Of a stretch of 64,000 nt of DNA, positions 9,025-18,043 are shown piece after piece. The notes under the pieces are model-generated. The model did not search any database and had not been told where the DNA came from. It saw nothing but the letters and a program-made list of their open reading frames with translations. Positions within the stretch are counted from its first letter, which is position 1. Each line of letters starts with the position of its first letter. Location: NCBI GenBank assembly GCA_963753225.1, contig CAVWBQ010000011.1, positions 62,001 to 126,000 on the forward strand, given 5' to 3'. The translations under genes and the position numbers were made by a program. Source of the stretch: Palsa-504 sp963753225. Lineage in GTDB: Bacteria; Actinomycetota; Actinomycetes; Streptosporangiales; Streptosporangiaceae.

Positions 9025-10266
9025 TTAACCTCGGCGTTGAGAGGCGGTGTCTTGAGGAACTGTTGTCCGGCTCTTACGCCAGCCGTAAAGCTTGCTGGCC
9101 CCCATTCCTATCTGTCTCCTGAATCCGCGGAGAACGGGGACTTCCTGCACCGCGCGGTGGAGCTGATAGTAAACCCGCGGTGAGAGGTGCGGAAGCAGTA
9201 GCGATCGCCGTGCATGCAGGAGCGTAAAGAACGGGTGCGGTCCGAGGTCGATGTAGCGAGAGATGTTCTCGAACCATTGCGCGCTCAAGCGAGCATCACT
9301 TTGCGCCTGCAAAATTGCAGCCTGGCGTTCCCGTTCGTATGACTGGAGGGCGAACTCCAGCTCACCATGACGCTGCAAGTTGCCGGCCAGAGCGATGGCG
9401 TCCTCTATAGCTAGTTTCGTTCCTGAGCCGATAGTGAAATGAGTGGTATGAGCGGCATCTCCGGCCAGCACGGTCTTCCCCTGGTACCAGCGCCTATTCG
9501 TGACCGTACGGAAGTTCAGCCATGGAGCGTCCGTGCCGTCAGGGAACTGTCCGGCGAGCCGATGTCCGTCCAGATGGCCCGCGAAGATCTTCTCCAGGAC
9601 GGACAGGCAGGCGTGTGGCGGCATGGTGTCGAAACCTAGGCCCGTGTACGTCTCAGCCGTGCATTCAACGATAAATGTGCTGGTCTTGGCGTCGATACCG
9701 TACGCATGGGCCCAGACCCAGCCGCTCTCGGTGGACACGAAGGGAAAAGTGAAAGTCTCAAAGACCTTGTCCGTCCCCAGCCAGATGTACCTGTTACTGC
9801 CCAGCTGGACACCGGTCTGGAAGCCCTCGGTTTCGAGGCGTGTCCGGCTGTTCACTCCATCACAGGCGACGATGAGGTCCGCCTCGGGCAGCTGCGAAGG
9901 GCTTCTCACTTCGTGATCAAACTCGACCTGCACGCCGGAGTCCTGCGCCCGGCGGGTCAGGACGTCCAGCAAACTCTGCCGGCTGATGCCATAGCCCCGG
10001 AGGCTGGCGTCCCGCACTTGCGTGCCGCATACGTCCACGACCTGGCCGTCCCAATGGAACGACGCTCGTTCGATCTGGCGTGCTGACTGCGGATCGGCAC
10101 GGTAGAGCTGCTCCAGCAGATCGTCCCAGAACACCACGCCCCAGCCACGGGTTGCGCCGGGATGGCTCCTTTCGAAGATCGTGATCTCGTGCTGAGGTTC
10201 ATGCAGCTTCATCAGGAGCGCAAAGTAGAGGCCCGCGGGGCCGCCGCCTACGCACGCGATCCTCAC
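9025..10266 (-). CDS. FAD-dependent monooxygenase (paralogue of the fused one)
   Basis: This 413-residue group A flavin monooxygenase has the GxGxxG-type VGGGPAGLYFA at its N-terminus, the DG motif VACDGVNSRTR, and the GD motif VLAGDAAHTTHFTIGSGTK. Long stretches match the C-terminal half of the 5475-7793 product (for example RYIWLGTDKVFETF and SAQWFENISRYIDL), so the two arose by duplication. The start is placed at GTG 10266 because it matches the domain boundary in the paralogue and follows a GGGGGG run; an ATG at 10386 would add 40 residues with no known domain. The likely substrate is a thioester-bound or glycan-bound aromatic group, but this is inference. Confidence 0.8.
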   Translation of the reverse strand: MRIACVGGGPAGLYFALLMKLHEPQHEITIFERSHPGATRGWGVVFWDDLLEQLYRADPQSARQIERASFHWDGQVVDVCGTQVRDASLRGYGISRQSLLDVLTRRAQDSGVQVEFDHEVRSPSQLPEADLIVACDGVNSRTRLETEGFQTGVQLGSNRYIWLGTDKVFETFTFPFVSTESGWVWAHAYGIDAKTSTFIVECTAETYTGLGFDTMPPHACLSVLEKIFAGHLDGHRLAGQFPDGTDAPWLNFRTVTNRRWYQGKTVLAGDAAHTTHFTIGSGTKLAIEDAIALAGNLQRHGELEFALQSYERERQAAILQAQSDARLSAQWFENISRYIDLGPHPFFTLLHARRSLLLPHLSPRVYYQLHRAVQEVPVLRGFRRQIGMGASKLYGWRKSRTTVPQDTASQRRG

Positions 10267-10477
10267 CGTGTCCCCCCGTACTCGATAGGTTCCTGCCGTC
10301 GTCTCCTGCAGAGAGCGACGGCCGTCCTCGATGCCGGCTGCCGACATATAATGCGGATACTGCACCAAGCGGGCAACGGTCCGCAAAGGCCACCGTGCGG
10401 CACCTTCGTCACTCTAGCCGCGAACAGCGGACGCTGGTCGCGGCTAGGCTGTTTCCGGCACCTACCATCGGACCAAC

Positions 10478-11635
10478 GTGAGAGCTTACCCTGCAGCAGT
10501 TGTCCTCTCGATCGCTGTCATCGCCGCCTGCAGTTCTCCTTCGACGACTAGCCCGACCGGCCAGTCGAGCGGGACCAGCGGACCGAGCGCAAGCAGCCAG
10601 CCGCAGCCTGTAACCGTAACTAGGAGCGTTACCTGTAGCGATAACGCGTCAGACGCGGACAAGCTGCAGCAGGCAATCAACTCCAGTCCTTCCGGAGCGG
10701 CCATCGAGATCAAGGGCAATACGTGTCTCCTTACCAAGGGGATAAGCCTGCTCGGGGACAGGACCTATGTCGGCGCCAGCCGGACGGGCACCGTGCTCAG
10801 GCAGGCTGGCGATATGGGGTACGTGCTGGCTTCGAGCGCGTACGTGGACAATTCTTCGGCGACCGGGCAACCCCTGGCCATCAGGAACCTCACCGTCGAA
10901 TGCAACGGCTCCGGCAGTACCGATGGAATCATCATCATGAATTGGCAGGTCGACGTCGAGTCGGTGGACGTCAGGGACTGCGGCGGGTCGGGGATCGTGG
11001 ATACCAACACGGCCGCGAACGGCAGGGCGATCAATAATACCAGCGTGAACAGCCGGTTCGAGAACAACTTTATCAGCGACAGCGGCCGGTACGGATTCGA
11101 AGTCCAGGACAGCGACAACTCGGTCACTGACGGGTATCTTGTTAATAATCAGATCGCGTCTTCCGGCGCGGACGCCATTCATCTCGAAAATTCCGCTGGC
11201 TGGAACATCTCGGGCAATCACTTGTACAGCGACGCCGGGGATGCCATCTACGCTAACCGGCTCTACGGGACGACCATCTACGGCAACCACATCGAGGACT
11301 TCGGTCTCGGCCAGGCTTCGGGCACGTGGTACGGCATCGTCGGTACGGCCCAAGGCGGGATGGGATCGACCATCTTCAACAACACTATTTCCAACAACAA
11401 GGGCGAGTCAGGCGGAGCCAGGTACATCTATATTGCCGTCACCCGAACTAACTACGGCACTGGCTACTTGTCGGTGACCGGTAACATAGTCCTGGGCGTG
11501 CGATCCAGCGATATCGGCCTCTCCTTCGACGGAGGTGCGAATAAGCTGTCCGTAGCCTCCAGCGGCAACAAAGTTGCCCGCGCCGGGACCGTCAGCAGGC
11601 ATGACCGAAATGCCACTCTAACCAGAGGGACATAG
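10478..11635 (+). CDS. Secreted lipoprotein with a right-handed parallel beta-helix
   Basis: This 385-residue protein begins with a lipoprotein signal peptide ending in the lipobox VIAAC (Cys18), then a Ser/Thr/Gly-rich linker to about residue 50. The rest is a parallel beta-helix: repeated rungs rich in N-x-I and G-N-x-I, such as WNISGNHLY and TTIYGNHIEDFG, as in PbH1-repeat proteins. These folds are typical of polysaccharide lyases, epimerases and hydrolases, and the gene sits in a glycan locus. No catalytic set is identifiable, so it is either a glycan-trimming enzyme or a binding protein at the outer membrane face. The GTG start is inferred from the signal peptide; no strong ribosome binding site is seen. 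Confidence 0.8.
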   Translation: MRAYPAAVVLSIAVIAACSSPSTTSPTGQSSGTSGPSASSQPQPVTVTRSVTCSDNASDADKLQQAINSSPSGAAIEIKGNTCLLTKGISLLGDRTYVGASRTGTVLRQAGDMGYVLASSAYVDNSSATGQPLAIRNLTVECNGSGSTDGIIIMNWQVDVESVDVRDCGGSGIVDTNTAANGRAINNTSVNSRFENNFISDSGRYGFEVQDSDNSVTDGYLVNNQIASSGADAIHLENSAGWNISGNHLYSDAGDAIYANRLYGTTIYGNHIEDFGLGQASGTWYGIVGTAQGGMGSTIFNNTISNNKGESGGARYIYIAVTRTNYGTGYLSVTGNIVLGVRSSDIGLSFDGGANKLSVASSGNKVARAGTVSRHDRNATLTRGT

Positions 11636-11669
11636 GTCTCATCGACCCGGGAATTGCCCGTAATCACAA

Positions 11670-12179
11670 TTAGCGTCGGGCGTTGGCTGGCGGGAGCTCA
11701 TAGATCACTGTTCCTGCCCGGTTAACTATCAGCTTCCACGCCCGCGACCGAGCCAGTGAATTGAGCAGGGTGGAGAAACTGCTGGACGGAGCCACGCCAT
11801 AGGCCTGACTGTAGGCCAGCATGGTCGGCGTGACGAGCACATAGGCGGGCGTGCGGCCACCGGTGGTCCGCAGCGCGAGGTTAGCGATCAGGCTGGCGAT
11901 GTTGGACCTGACTGGCGCTTGGCCAGCCAGGGCGGCGGTGCCGAAAATATCTGTCAAGGGAAATTGGTCGTACCGGGCCGTGTCGGCGAGCGGAGCGACA
12001 ACGGTGGGTGAGTAGATAGGGCCGGGAGCTGCCTTTTCCAGGAAGGAGGTCACCGTGACGACCTCCTCCTTGGGCATGTTGTTGAAGCGGTCGTCCCCGA
12101 AGAAGGCGACGAAGAACAGAGCCACGCCGAGCCCCAGCACAAGAAGAATACGCACCGTTACCAACGGCCGCCATGTCAT
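11670..12179 (-). CDS. Membrane-anchored extracytoplasmic protein of unknown function
   Basis: This 169-residue protein has an N-terminal anchor (VRILLVLGLGVALFFVAFF) and an outward domain of about 130 residues with no recognised fold. The ATG at 12179 is preceded by GGGGAG with good spacing. It is the last gene of a leftward operon of membrane proteins (14434 to 11670) and may be an assembly or ligation partner for the polytopic protein upstream. Conserved-looking features are a TTGGRTPAYVLVTP segment and a C-terminal GTVIYELPP strand. No function can be assigned. Confidence 0.62.
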   Translation of the reverse strand: MTWRPLVTVRILLVLGLGVALFFVAFFGDDRFNNMPKEEVVTVTSFLEKAAPGPIYSPTVVAPLADTARYDQFPLTDIFGTAALAGQAPVRSNIASLIANLALRTTGGRTPAYVLVTPTMLAYSQAYGVAPSSSFSTLLNSLARSRAWKLIVNRAGTVIYELPPANARR

Positions 12180-12199
12180 TTGTCGGCTCCCCACCGGCG

Positions 12200-12544
12200 T
12201 CACCCTCCCAGCACGGCGACCGCGATAATGCCCGCAATGAATACCATGGCGGCCAGGCACAGCAAAATCATGATCTGCCGTCCCTTGCGGGTCAGCGGAG
12301 AACGGCGATCCGAAACGGCTGGCTGGGCGAGGACCGCGGCCCGCCTCGCCGCATCAGCCTCTTTCCGGTCCACGATCACGGTGTCGTCGACATCGCTCGA
12401 TCCGCTCAGCCCAGGCACCGGAGCGGTAGGCGACCGCTCGTGCCCGCGCGAGGGCCGCGGACGTGCCCGCCTGCCCGATGCTGGCCTGGCCCGTGACGGC
12501 GCCAGCGACCGGACGGGCGAGGACCGCGGCCTGCCTCGCCGCAT
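12200..12544 (-). CDS. Small single-helix membrane protein or displaced C-terminus of the preceding gene
   Basis: The frame encodes 114 residues, starting inside the upstream gene in a different frame. Its second half contains DDTVIVDRKEADAARRA, a basic loop, and one C-terminal helix (MILLCLAAMVFIAGIIAVAV). The soluble motif repeats, in this frame, a segment found in the 12354-13994 protein (DDTVIFDRKEADAARQA). It is therefore either a small separate protein or the original C-terminus of the polytopic protein, pushed out of frame by the 83-bp duplication. The N-terminal 45 residues look like non-coding arginine-rich read-through, so the true start is uncertain. Confidence 0.4.
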   Translation of the reverse strand: MRRGRPRSSPVRSLAPSRARPASGRRARPRPSRGHERSPTAPVPGLSGSSDVDDTVIVDRKEADAARRAAVLAQPAVSDRRSPLTRKGRQIMILLCLAAMVFIAGIIAVAVLGG

Positions 12545-12597
12545 CAGCCTCTTTCCGGTCGAAGATCACGGTGTCGTCGACGTTGCCCGATCCGCTC
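12325..12597. repeat. 83-bp direct repeat, offset 190 bp
   Basis: Copies lie at 12325-12407 and 12515-12597, differing at about seven positions. The offset of 190 bp is not a multiple of three, so the second copy is read in a different frame from the first. The repeat encodes the DRKEADAAR motif at the end of the polytopic membrane protein. A local duplication appears to have split the original C-terminus off as the small gene at 12200-12544. Confidence 0.75.
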
Positions 12598-13994
12598 TTT
12601 GGCACCCACAGGGCGGTTGCCAGCGCCTGGGCCGGTTTCGGTGTGCCGAAGGTCTTGAGTTTGGGGAACGGCGCGAGCGCCAGCGCCGCGAGGGCCGCGG
12701 TCCAGGGCAGGGAGAAGAGGTAGACCCGGAGGACACCCTCCTGCCCGTAGGCCAGCAGGGCCAGCGTGATGAACGGCGAGAACGCCAGCAGGGCCAGGGC
12801 GCCGACGCTGCGCCCTCCTCGCCGGCCCAGCACTACGCCTACTACGGCAAGGAACCACATGCCCAGTGAGAGCGCCTCCTGGCCGCGCAGGATCATGTGC
12901 TGAGCCGCAGAGACGCCACCGCCTTGCAACGCCGGCGGCCGGGCGTTGCTGAAGAAGTTGCCGATCGAGTTCAGCAAGCCGTATGTGCTGTTCACGTAGC
13001 CGAACCGTGGCGCCAGGTAGCCGAGGGCGATCGCGACGAGCAGGATGGGAAGCCATCGCGGCCGGACCAAACGGGCGACCGCGAGGGCGCCGATCTGAAC
13101 GGCCAGGATGTAAGGGGACAGCTCGTGCTCAAAGGACAGCACAAAGTAAATGACCAGTAGCGCCACGCCGAGAAGGAGGGGGTACCGGCCGCGCCGTGAG
13201 CTTTTCCCGGCGCGGTCTTTACCGGCTTGGACGCCGGGCGACGTCAGCGATTTGCGTACGTAGAGCCAGCGAAGCGCGATCGCCATGATTCCGAGGGACA
13301 GCAGTGTCCCTAGCCCCTGCGGGGAGAAGTAGTCCTGGCCGATCCAGTTGGTACCCGCGTACAAGAGCAGCGCCAGCCAGCGTTGCCGGGTGGTCAGGGA
13401 CAGCGCGTCGTAGGCCAGATAGAGCAGGGGGAGAGCTGCCAGCTCGAACACCAGCTGAGCCCACTTGGCATAGGCGAGGGGACTCGCCACGCCGGCTACC
13501 TTGCCGAACCAGGCGGCGAGAGCGAAGAAGCCGGGCCAGTTCTGGTAGATGTCAATGGCGGGGTTCAGCCGCCCGTTCGCGTTGACGTACTGGACGACTC
13601 CGATCGTCTTGTAGAGCCACGAGTAACGTCCCTGCGAGTACACCAGCGGGGCCGTACCGTAGAGCATGACCGTTAGGGTCGCCGCGTGCAGGGCCATCCG
13701 CCACCCGGACACGTGATCGCGGCCCAGTTCGACGGCAGCCGACACCACGATGAGAGCCACCCCGGCCCAGAACGCAGTCGGCAGCACGGGCGGCAGTCCG
13801 TACGGGCCAAGTGCCGTCGCGGCGGTGGTGCTTACCCCGAACGCCCACAGGGCGATGCCGACCGGGAGGAGCAAGTCGGCGAGACGCAGACGTACCCGCC
13901 CGGAAGCGGGGTTATAGTCCGCTCGGCTCGGGTCGCCAGTGGCGGCGGCGGCGCGCTCGTCGCTGACTGCCAAGTGATCTGTCTGGCTCATCAT
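12354..13994 (-). CDS. Polytopic membrane protein, probably a GT-C type glycosyltransferase
   Basis: This 546-residue protein has about 11-12 hydrophobic segments over residues 35-440, with an extracytoplasmic loop after the third or fourth helix (IDIYQNWPGFFALAAW) that resembles GT39/GT-C proteins of actinobacterial glycan loci. The last 100 residues are cytoplasmic and include DDTVIFDRKEADAARQA. The C-terminal 30 residues (ending HRDRGPERG) come from reading a second copy of that coding segment in another frame and are probably not native. The start is ATG 13994 or 13991. Transfer of sugars from a lipid carrier outside the membrane is the likely role, by fold only. Confidence 0.65.
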   Translation of the reverse strand: MMSQTDHLAVSDERAAAATGDPSRADYNPASGRVRLRLADLLLPVGIALWAFGVSTTAATALGPYGLPPVLPTAFWAGVALIVVSAAVELGRDHVSGWRMALHAATLTVMLYGTAPLVYSQGRYSWLYKTIGVVQYVNANGRLNPAIDIYQNWPGFFALAAWFGKVAGVASPLAYAKWAQLVFELAALPLLYLAYDALSLTTRQRWLALLLYAGTNWIGQDYFSPQGLGTLLSLGIMAIALRWLYVRKSLTSPGVQAGKDRAGKSSRRGRYPLLLGVALLVIYFVLSFEHELSPYILAVQIGALAVARLVRPRWLPILLVAIALGYLAPRFGYVNSTYGLLNSIGNFFSNARPPALQGGGVSAAQHMILRGQEALSLGMWFLAVVGVVLGRRGGRSVGALALLAFSPFITLALLAYGQEGVLRVYLFSLPWTAALAALALAPFPKLKTFGTPKPAQALATALWVPKSGSGNVDDTVIFDRKEADAARQAAVLARPVAGAVTGQASIGQAGTSAALARARAVAYRSGAWAERIERCRRHRDRGPERG

Positions 13995-14005
13995 GGGTCA
14001 GCGCA

Positions 14006-14434
14006 CTACCAAGTCTTGGCTTGCCGGGCATCGATGCCCGATCGGTGCCTATGCCGACGCACCACGCCGATGCTAAGCGCGACCAGGCTCAGCCCGGCCT
14101 CGATCTGGAAGATACCCAGTGGGTGCCAGAAATGAGCCCACAGCGCGACCATGGCCACGAGCGTGAGAACGGCGAGGCTGAAGAGCATGGGCATGGCCAC
14201 TTCGGACCAGTCAGCCGTTCGACGCCAGTTGGTCACGATCGCGCGCCCCGGTACGAAGAAGGTGAACCCCAGGGCCAGCAGGACCCGAGGCGGACCCGAC
14301 CAGCCTCGGTAAACAAGGACGATAAGCCCCGCAGCAATCAGGGCTGCCAGCAGGTCGAGCGCGTCACCGACTTGCCAGGGCCGGCCGGAGACGGCCGGAC
14401 TCTGGGTCCTCGCAACTGGGAGCCTCAGCGACAC
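14006..14434 (-). CDS. Small polytopic membrane protein of unknown function
   Basis: This 142-residue protein has four predicted helices (around LLAALIAAGLIVLVY, VLLALGFTFFVPG, MLFSLAVLTLVAMVALW and FQIEAGLSLVALSIGVV). The FVPGRAIVTNW loop is seen in small membrane proteins of actinobacterial polysaccharide loci. The GTG at 14434 is chosen because AAGGAAGGA lies 5-6 bases upstream; a longer frame to 14506 lacks this. It is the first gene of the leftward membrane operon, 11 bases before the GT-C-like gene. Confidence 0.6.
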   Translation of the reverse strand: MSLRLPVARTQSPAVSGRPWQVGDALDLLAALIAAGLIVLVYRGWSGPPRVLLALGFTFFVPGRAIVTNWRRTADWSEVAMPMLFSLAVLTLVAMVALWAHFWHPLGIFQIEAGLSLVALSIGVVRRHRHRSGIDARQAKTW

Positions 14435-14699
14435 GGAGTCCTTCCTTGATTGACCTGTCAGTGGATCAGCGCCTCGATCCCGAAGCCGTCGCGCCGGAGC
14501 CACCAATCGTCGCGTTAACGAGAAGTTGGCGCCGGGGCCGAAACCCGGCCGTACTCCCGCCAGGATACGTTCAACTCACAAACAGGTCTAAGCGAGCGTT
14601 CTCGGCGAACGGGCGGCATCGGCAAGGCGCGCCAGGCCATCGGAGATCATCGCCCAGGAAGGTCCGGCCCACGACCCCGTCAGAGGCATGCTCGGGCCA

Positions 14700-14781
14700 G
14701 CCCGTTCAGCCTGAACGGGCCGTGGTGGCTGCCGCCGCGGCCCGTTCAGGGGCTGATCCGGCGCTGGAACGGGCCGTTCAG
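14700..14781. repeat. Cluster of dyads based on CCCGTTCAG
   Basis: A near-perfect 21-bp palindrome (GCCCGTTCAG, one base, CTGAACGGGC) lies at 14700-14720. Another GGCCCGTTCAGG follows at 14739-14750, and a GAAC-GGGCC-GTTC dyad at 14767-14779. They lie in the otherwise geneless 14435-14851 stretch, between the broken gene ending at 14852 and the upstream side of the membrane operon. They could be terminator hairpins or an operator array; no T-run is present. Confidence 0.55.
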
Positions 14782-14851
14782 GACACCAGCCCCGCTCCTG
14801 GCTAGCCGCTTGAGGGAACCCGATCGACAAAATGTTGTCGTTGTGGATGCT

Positions 14852-16490
14852 TCATCCGCAGGCGATGCCGATGCCGGCGAACAAGGCCATCATCTCCAGG
14901 CGGAGCGCTTGGTAGTGCCGGTCGATGTCGGTCCAGTGGCGGGGAGTCCGGCGGATCCGCGGGTCGGCGACGCCGGCCAGCAGCTGCGCGATGACCTGGT
15001 CCCGGAGGGTGAGCAGGGCGCTGATGATGCGGGCGGCACCGGGTGAGATAAGGTACCGGCGGGTGCGGCCGGGTTTGTCCGCGAGGTGCTTGCCGCGGAG
15101 CTTGCGCGGATCGTAGGCGGCGTTGCGGATGGTGTAGCCGTCATGCCCGGGCATCGCCGATACCCGGGCGGCCAGGTCGGCGACGGTGAACCCGCCGGGC
15201 GCGATGGCAAGCGCCAGGGCTGCGGCCAGCACGGCCCGCATCCGGGGCTTGTTCAGGTCGAGGCCGCCGGTCCGGGTGGCGCCGACCTGGGCGGGCAGCG
15301 GCAGTTCGTCGAGCAGGCCGCCCGGGATGAACCCGGTATCGACGCAGTCCAGCAGGGTGCAGAACCGCCCGGCCATGCCGGCCAGCCGGGCGACGATGTC
15401 CGGGAACTTCTCCAGGGCCCGGCCGGTCTTGAGGGTCTTGGTGTTGTGCACGATCGCCTCGAACCGCAGCACGCGCTCGCCTTTGGTATAGCCCTTCAGC
15501 GTCAGCAGCCCGAAGTGGACCTTGAACAGCGTCAGGTCATACGCAGGTCTCTCGATCACGACTGCCAGCTTCAGCGACGGCTCGGTCGTGCCGGCCGGGC
15601 GCTGCTTGTTCCCGAACAGGGTCCGCAGCGCGGGCACGTCCAGCCGGGACCGGGTCCGGTCGGCGATGGTGCCGAAGACCCGGTCCATCCGCGCGCCGGA
15701 GGCGAAGATCAGGTTCCGGCTGTACTCGGCCTGGTAGACCGAGTAGGCGTAACCGAACCCGCTGGCCTGCTGGTCGGCCAGGTCCAGGCCGAAGCACAAG
15801 CACGCGGTGTAGATCCACCGGTCGCAGGCCTGGCCCAGCTGCCCTATAGCCGCGGGCTGCAACAAGGTCTCTGCGATCTGGGCCAGGCCGCGCGGATCCG
15901 TGATGTAAGTAAAGCAGTTCCCCTCCTTGGTGAACCCGATCCCCGCCGCATGAGCGGCACGCGACGTACTCGTGGCCGTTGAGGATGACCTGCGCGCCGA
16001 ACGGCGGGTGCCCCGACATCTTGACCACCAGGTGACCCCAGGCCGGGTCCATGATGTGGAAGGAATAGTGGTTGACGTACTCGGTCTTCTTCTCCAGGCT
16101 CATGATCACCCCGCCCGCGGACCGCCTCACCTTCCACACCGACGCCCGCGCCCGGGCGACCAGGACCAGGAAGACACCCGGCCCGACGCTGTGGCTGGCC
16201 AGGTACTCCTCCGCGATCCGGTGCTTGCGCTGCCCGGCCTTGCAGTCGATCACCGGGACGCCGTTCGCGGCCGCCCAGGCCCGCACCCGGCGGGCGAACC
16301 GGCCCGCCATCCGCATCAGGTGCGCGTCATCCAGCTCCGCATCCGAATCGCCGTGCCAGCGCCGCCACCAGGTCCGGAACCCGCCCGGGCTATGGCCCAG
16401 CGGGTAATACGCGTTCAGCACGATCCGGTCCACGCAGTCATACGAGCCGGTCAGCAAGTCCCCGTACCGCTCGGCGAAGTCATCGGCCAC
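14852..16490 (-). pseudogene. Frameshifted gene of an uncharacterised actinobacterial family
   Basis: Two adjoining frames make one protein of about 545 residues. The 5' part (16490 to about 15960) begins MADDFAERYGDLLTG and runs to QVILNGHEYVACR. A frame change near 15955 continues as HAAGIGFTKEGNCFTYITD and on to the stop at 14852. The joined product has no transposase DDE signature or other domain I can name, though it resembles a long hypothetical protein that I recall as multi-copy in actinomycetes and Chloroflexota. Motifs seen are YYPLGHSPGG and CDRWIYTACLCFGLD. No terminal inverted repeats were found. A programmed frameshift is possible but nothing marks one. Confidence 0.65.
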
Positions 16491-16526
16491 CCGCCGACCG
16501 TAGGGCTGCGGTGCCGCTCACGTGAA

Positions 16527-16765
16527 TCAGCCGGACTGCCCCCGAAGGGGCCACTCCTTCCGGGCGAAGTCCCGGACGGAGCGTAGGGTCTTGCCCGCGG
16601 GCGTCCGGGTGCGCAGGGGCACTTCCTTGATGAACCAGGCCAGCGCAAAGATGACCACCGCCAAGGGGACCGCCCAGGCGAAGACGTGCTGGACAGAGTG
16701 CGCGGTCGCGAAGAAGCGGTACGCAACCCCGAACCAACGGGCGACTGTGCCCGTTCCCAGAAATA
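16527..16765 (-). pseudogene. 3' remnant of an MFS transporter (DHA2-like)
   Basis: On the minus strand about 80 codons are open and end with TGA at 16527. They read as the last two helices and tail of a DHA2/EmrB-type drug exporter: FGVAYRFFATAHSVQHVF, then WAVPLAVVIFALAWFIKEV and a basic tail. Nothing of the preceding 12 helices remains; upstream the frame meets a stop and then the aldo/keto reductase promoter. It is a decayed fragment between two other broken genes. Confidence 0.65.
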
Positions 16766-16887
16766 GGACATGTCGTGACAGGCAACCGTGTCACAACAGA
16801 CCAACCATCGCTGAGCGGGGATCTTCAGATCATGGCACTCTGGCGGATCACTGTGCTCCGTGCTTCCGGATTCCGGGGCACCGACTC

Positions 16888-17999
16888 ATGCGTTACCTAG
16901 ACGTCGGCACCACTAAGCGAATCTCCAAGATCGGGCTGGGCACTCACCAGTTCGGCTCCCCCGACTGGAATTACGGGGAGAAGTACGCAGACCGGGAAGC
17001 GCGCGCCATCGTTCGCCGTGCGCTCGAGCTGGGAGTCACGCTCTTCGACACCGCGGAGATCTACGGCTTCGAGGCGAGTCGCGTCGCTCGCCGCGCCGTG
17101 GTGGAGGGGGTAGCCTTGTGCGATGTGGCCAAGATCCCCGGTTTCGGCCGCGGCGAACGGATCCTGGGCCGGGCCCTCGGCGACATGCGTGAATCGGCTT
17201 TCCTTGCCACCAAGCTCTACCCGACTGTGCCAGCCTGCCCGATACCGGAACAGCGAGCCGTCGCCAGCGCGAACCGTCTCGGCACCCGCCACCTCGACCT
17301 CTACCAGGTGCACCAGCCGGATCGCATCGTTCCCGGCAGCACTGTCATGCACGGTATACGGGCATTGCAGCAAGCTGGGATGGTTGGCGAGGTGGGCGTC
17401 AGCAACGCCTCGCTCGAGCGCTGGCGCGCCGCCGAGCAGGCGCTGGGCGGCCGGGTGCTGAGCAACCAGGTCGGCTACAGCCTGATCAGCCGCTCACCCG
17501 AGCGCGACCTGCTCCCGTTCGCCAAGTCTCATGGCCATGTGGTTATCGCTTACCGCCCGCTGGAACTGGGATTGCTGGCCGGCACGTACGATCGCGCCAA
17601 CAGGCCGCTCAACCCGATCCGGGCCACGCCCCGCTCTTCTTGCCACAGAACCTCGAGCGTGTCCATGCTCTGATCGCGGCCCTGCGGGAAGTCGCAGACG
17701 CGCATTCCGCCACCCCGGCGCAGGTAGCACTGGCGTGGGTCATCCGTCACCCGGTTGTGGCCGCCATCCCCGGCGCGTCCAGCGTGGAGCAACTGGAAGG
17801 CAACGTGGCCGCCACCGACATCGACCTAGCCGATGACGAGTGCCGCGCCCTCCAACTCGCATCGGCGCGGTTCCGCCCCGTTCCCGGGCCAGGGTTCGTA
17901 TCGCGCCAGGTCCGTGCGCTGCCCGCCGGCGCGGGGGAAGGCCGACTATCCAGGCCGACGGCTATACCGGGCGCGGGCGGACCTCGCGTAGCTGTCTAG
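16888..17999 (+). pseudogene. Aldo/keto reductase, frameshifted, with an internal duplication
   Basis: From ATG 16888 the frame encodes an AKR barrel with the early IGLGTHQFG strand, the DTAEIYGF segment carrying the catalytic Asp and Tyr, LATKLYP, and VGVSNASLERW. The frame then ends early. A +1 change near 17635 (before PLFLPQNLERV) restores the family C-terminus, including TPAQVALAWVIRHP and IPGASSVEQLEGN, to the stop at 17999. Residues 37-61 and 62-86 are a diverged tandem duplication, so the family's DTAEIYGF-GRGER junction is interrupted by a second copy. The combined product would be an NADPH-dependent reductase of unknown substrate, but both changes suggest a dead gene. Confidence 0.75.
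16996..17145 (+). repeat. Two tandem 75-bp units inside the aldo/keto reductase gene
   Basis: Units 16996-17070 and 17071-17145 encode two 25-residue segments that align end to end: the first contains RRALELGVTLFDTAEIYGF and the second RRAVVEGVALCDVAKIPGF. The DNA copies are clearly diverged, by eye about two thirds identical. This is either an old duplication or recombination between two related reductase genes. Confidence 0.7.
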
Positions 18000-18043
18000 C
18001 CCGCCGGGTAATACCTTGGGACGACGCCCGTGGCCTGCGCCGC

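Noticed and set aside
14852..16490. Calling the frameshifted gene an IS transposase
   Set aside because: No DDE/HUH/serine recombinase signature or terminal repeats could be identified; left as unknown family.
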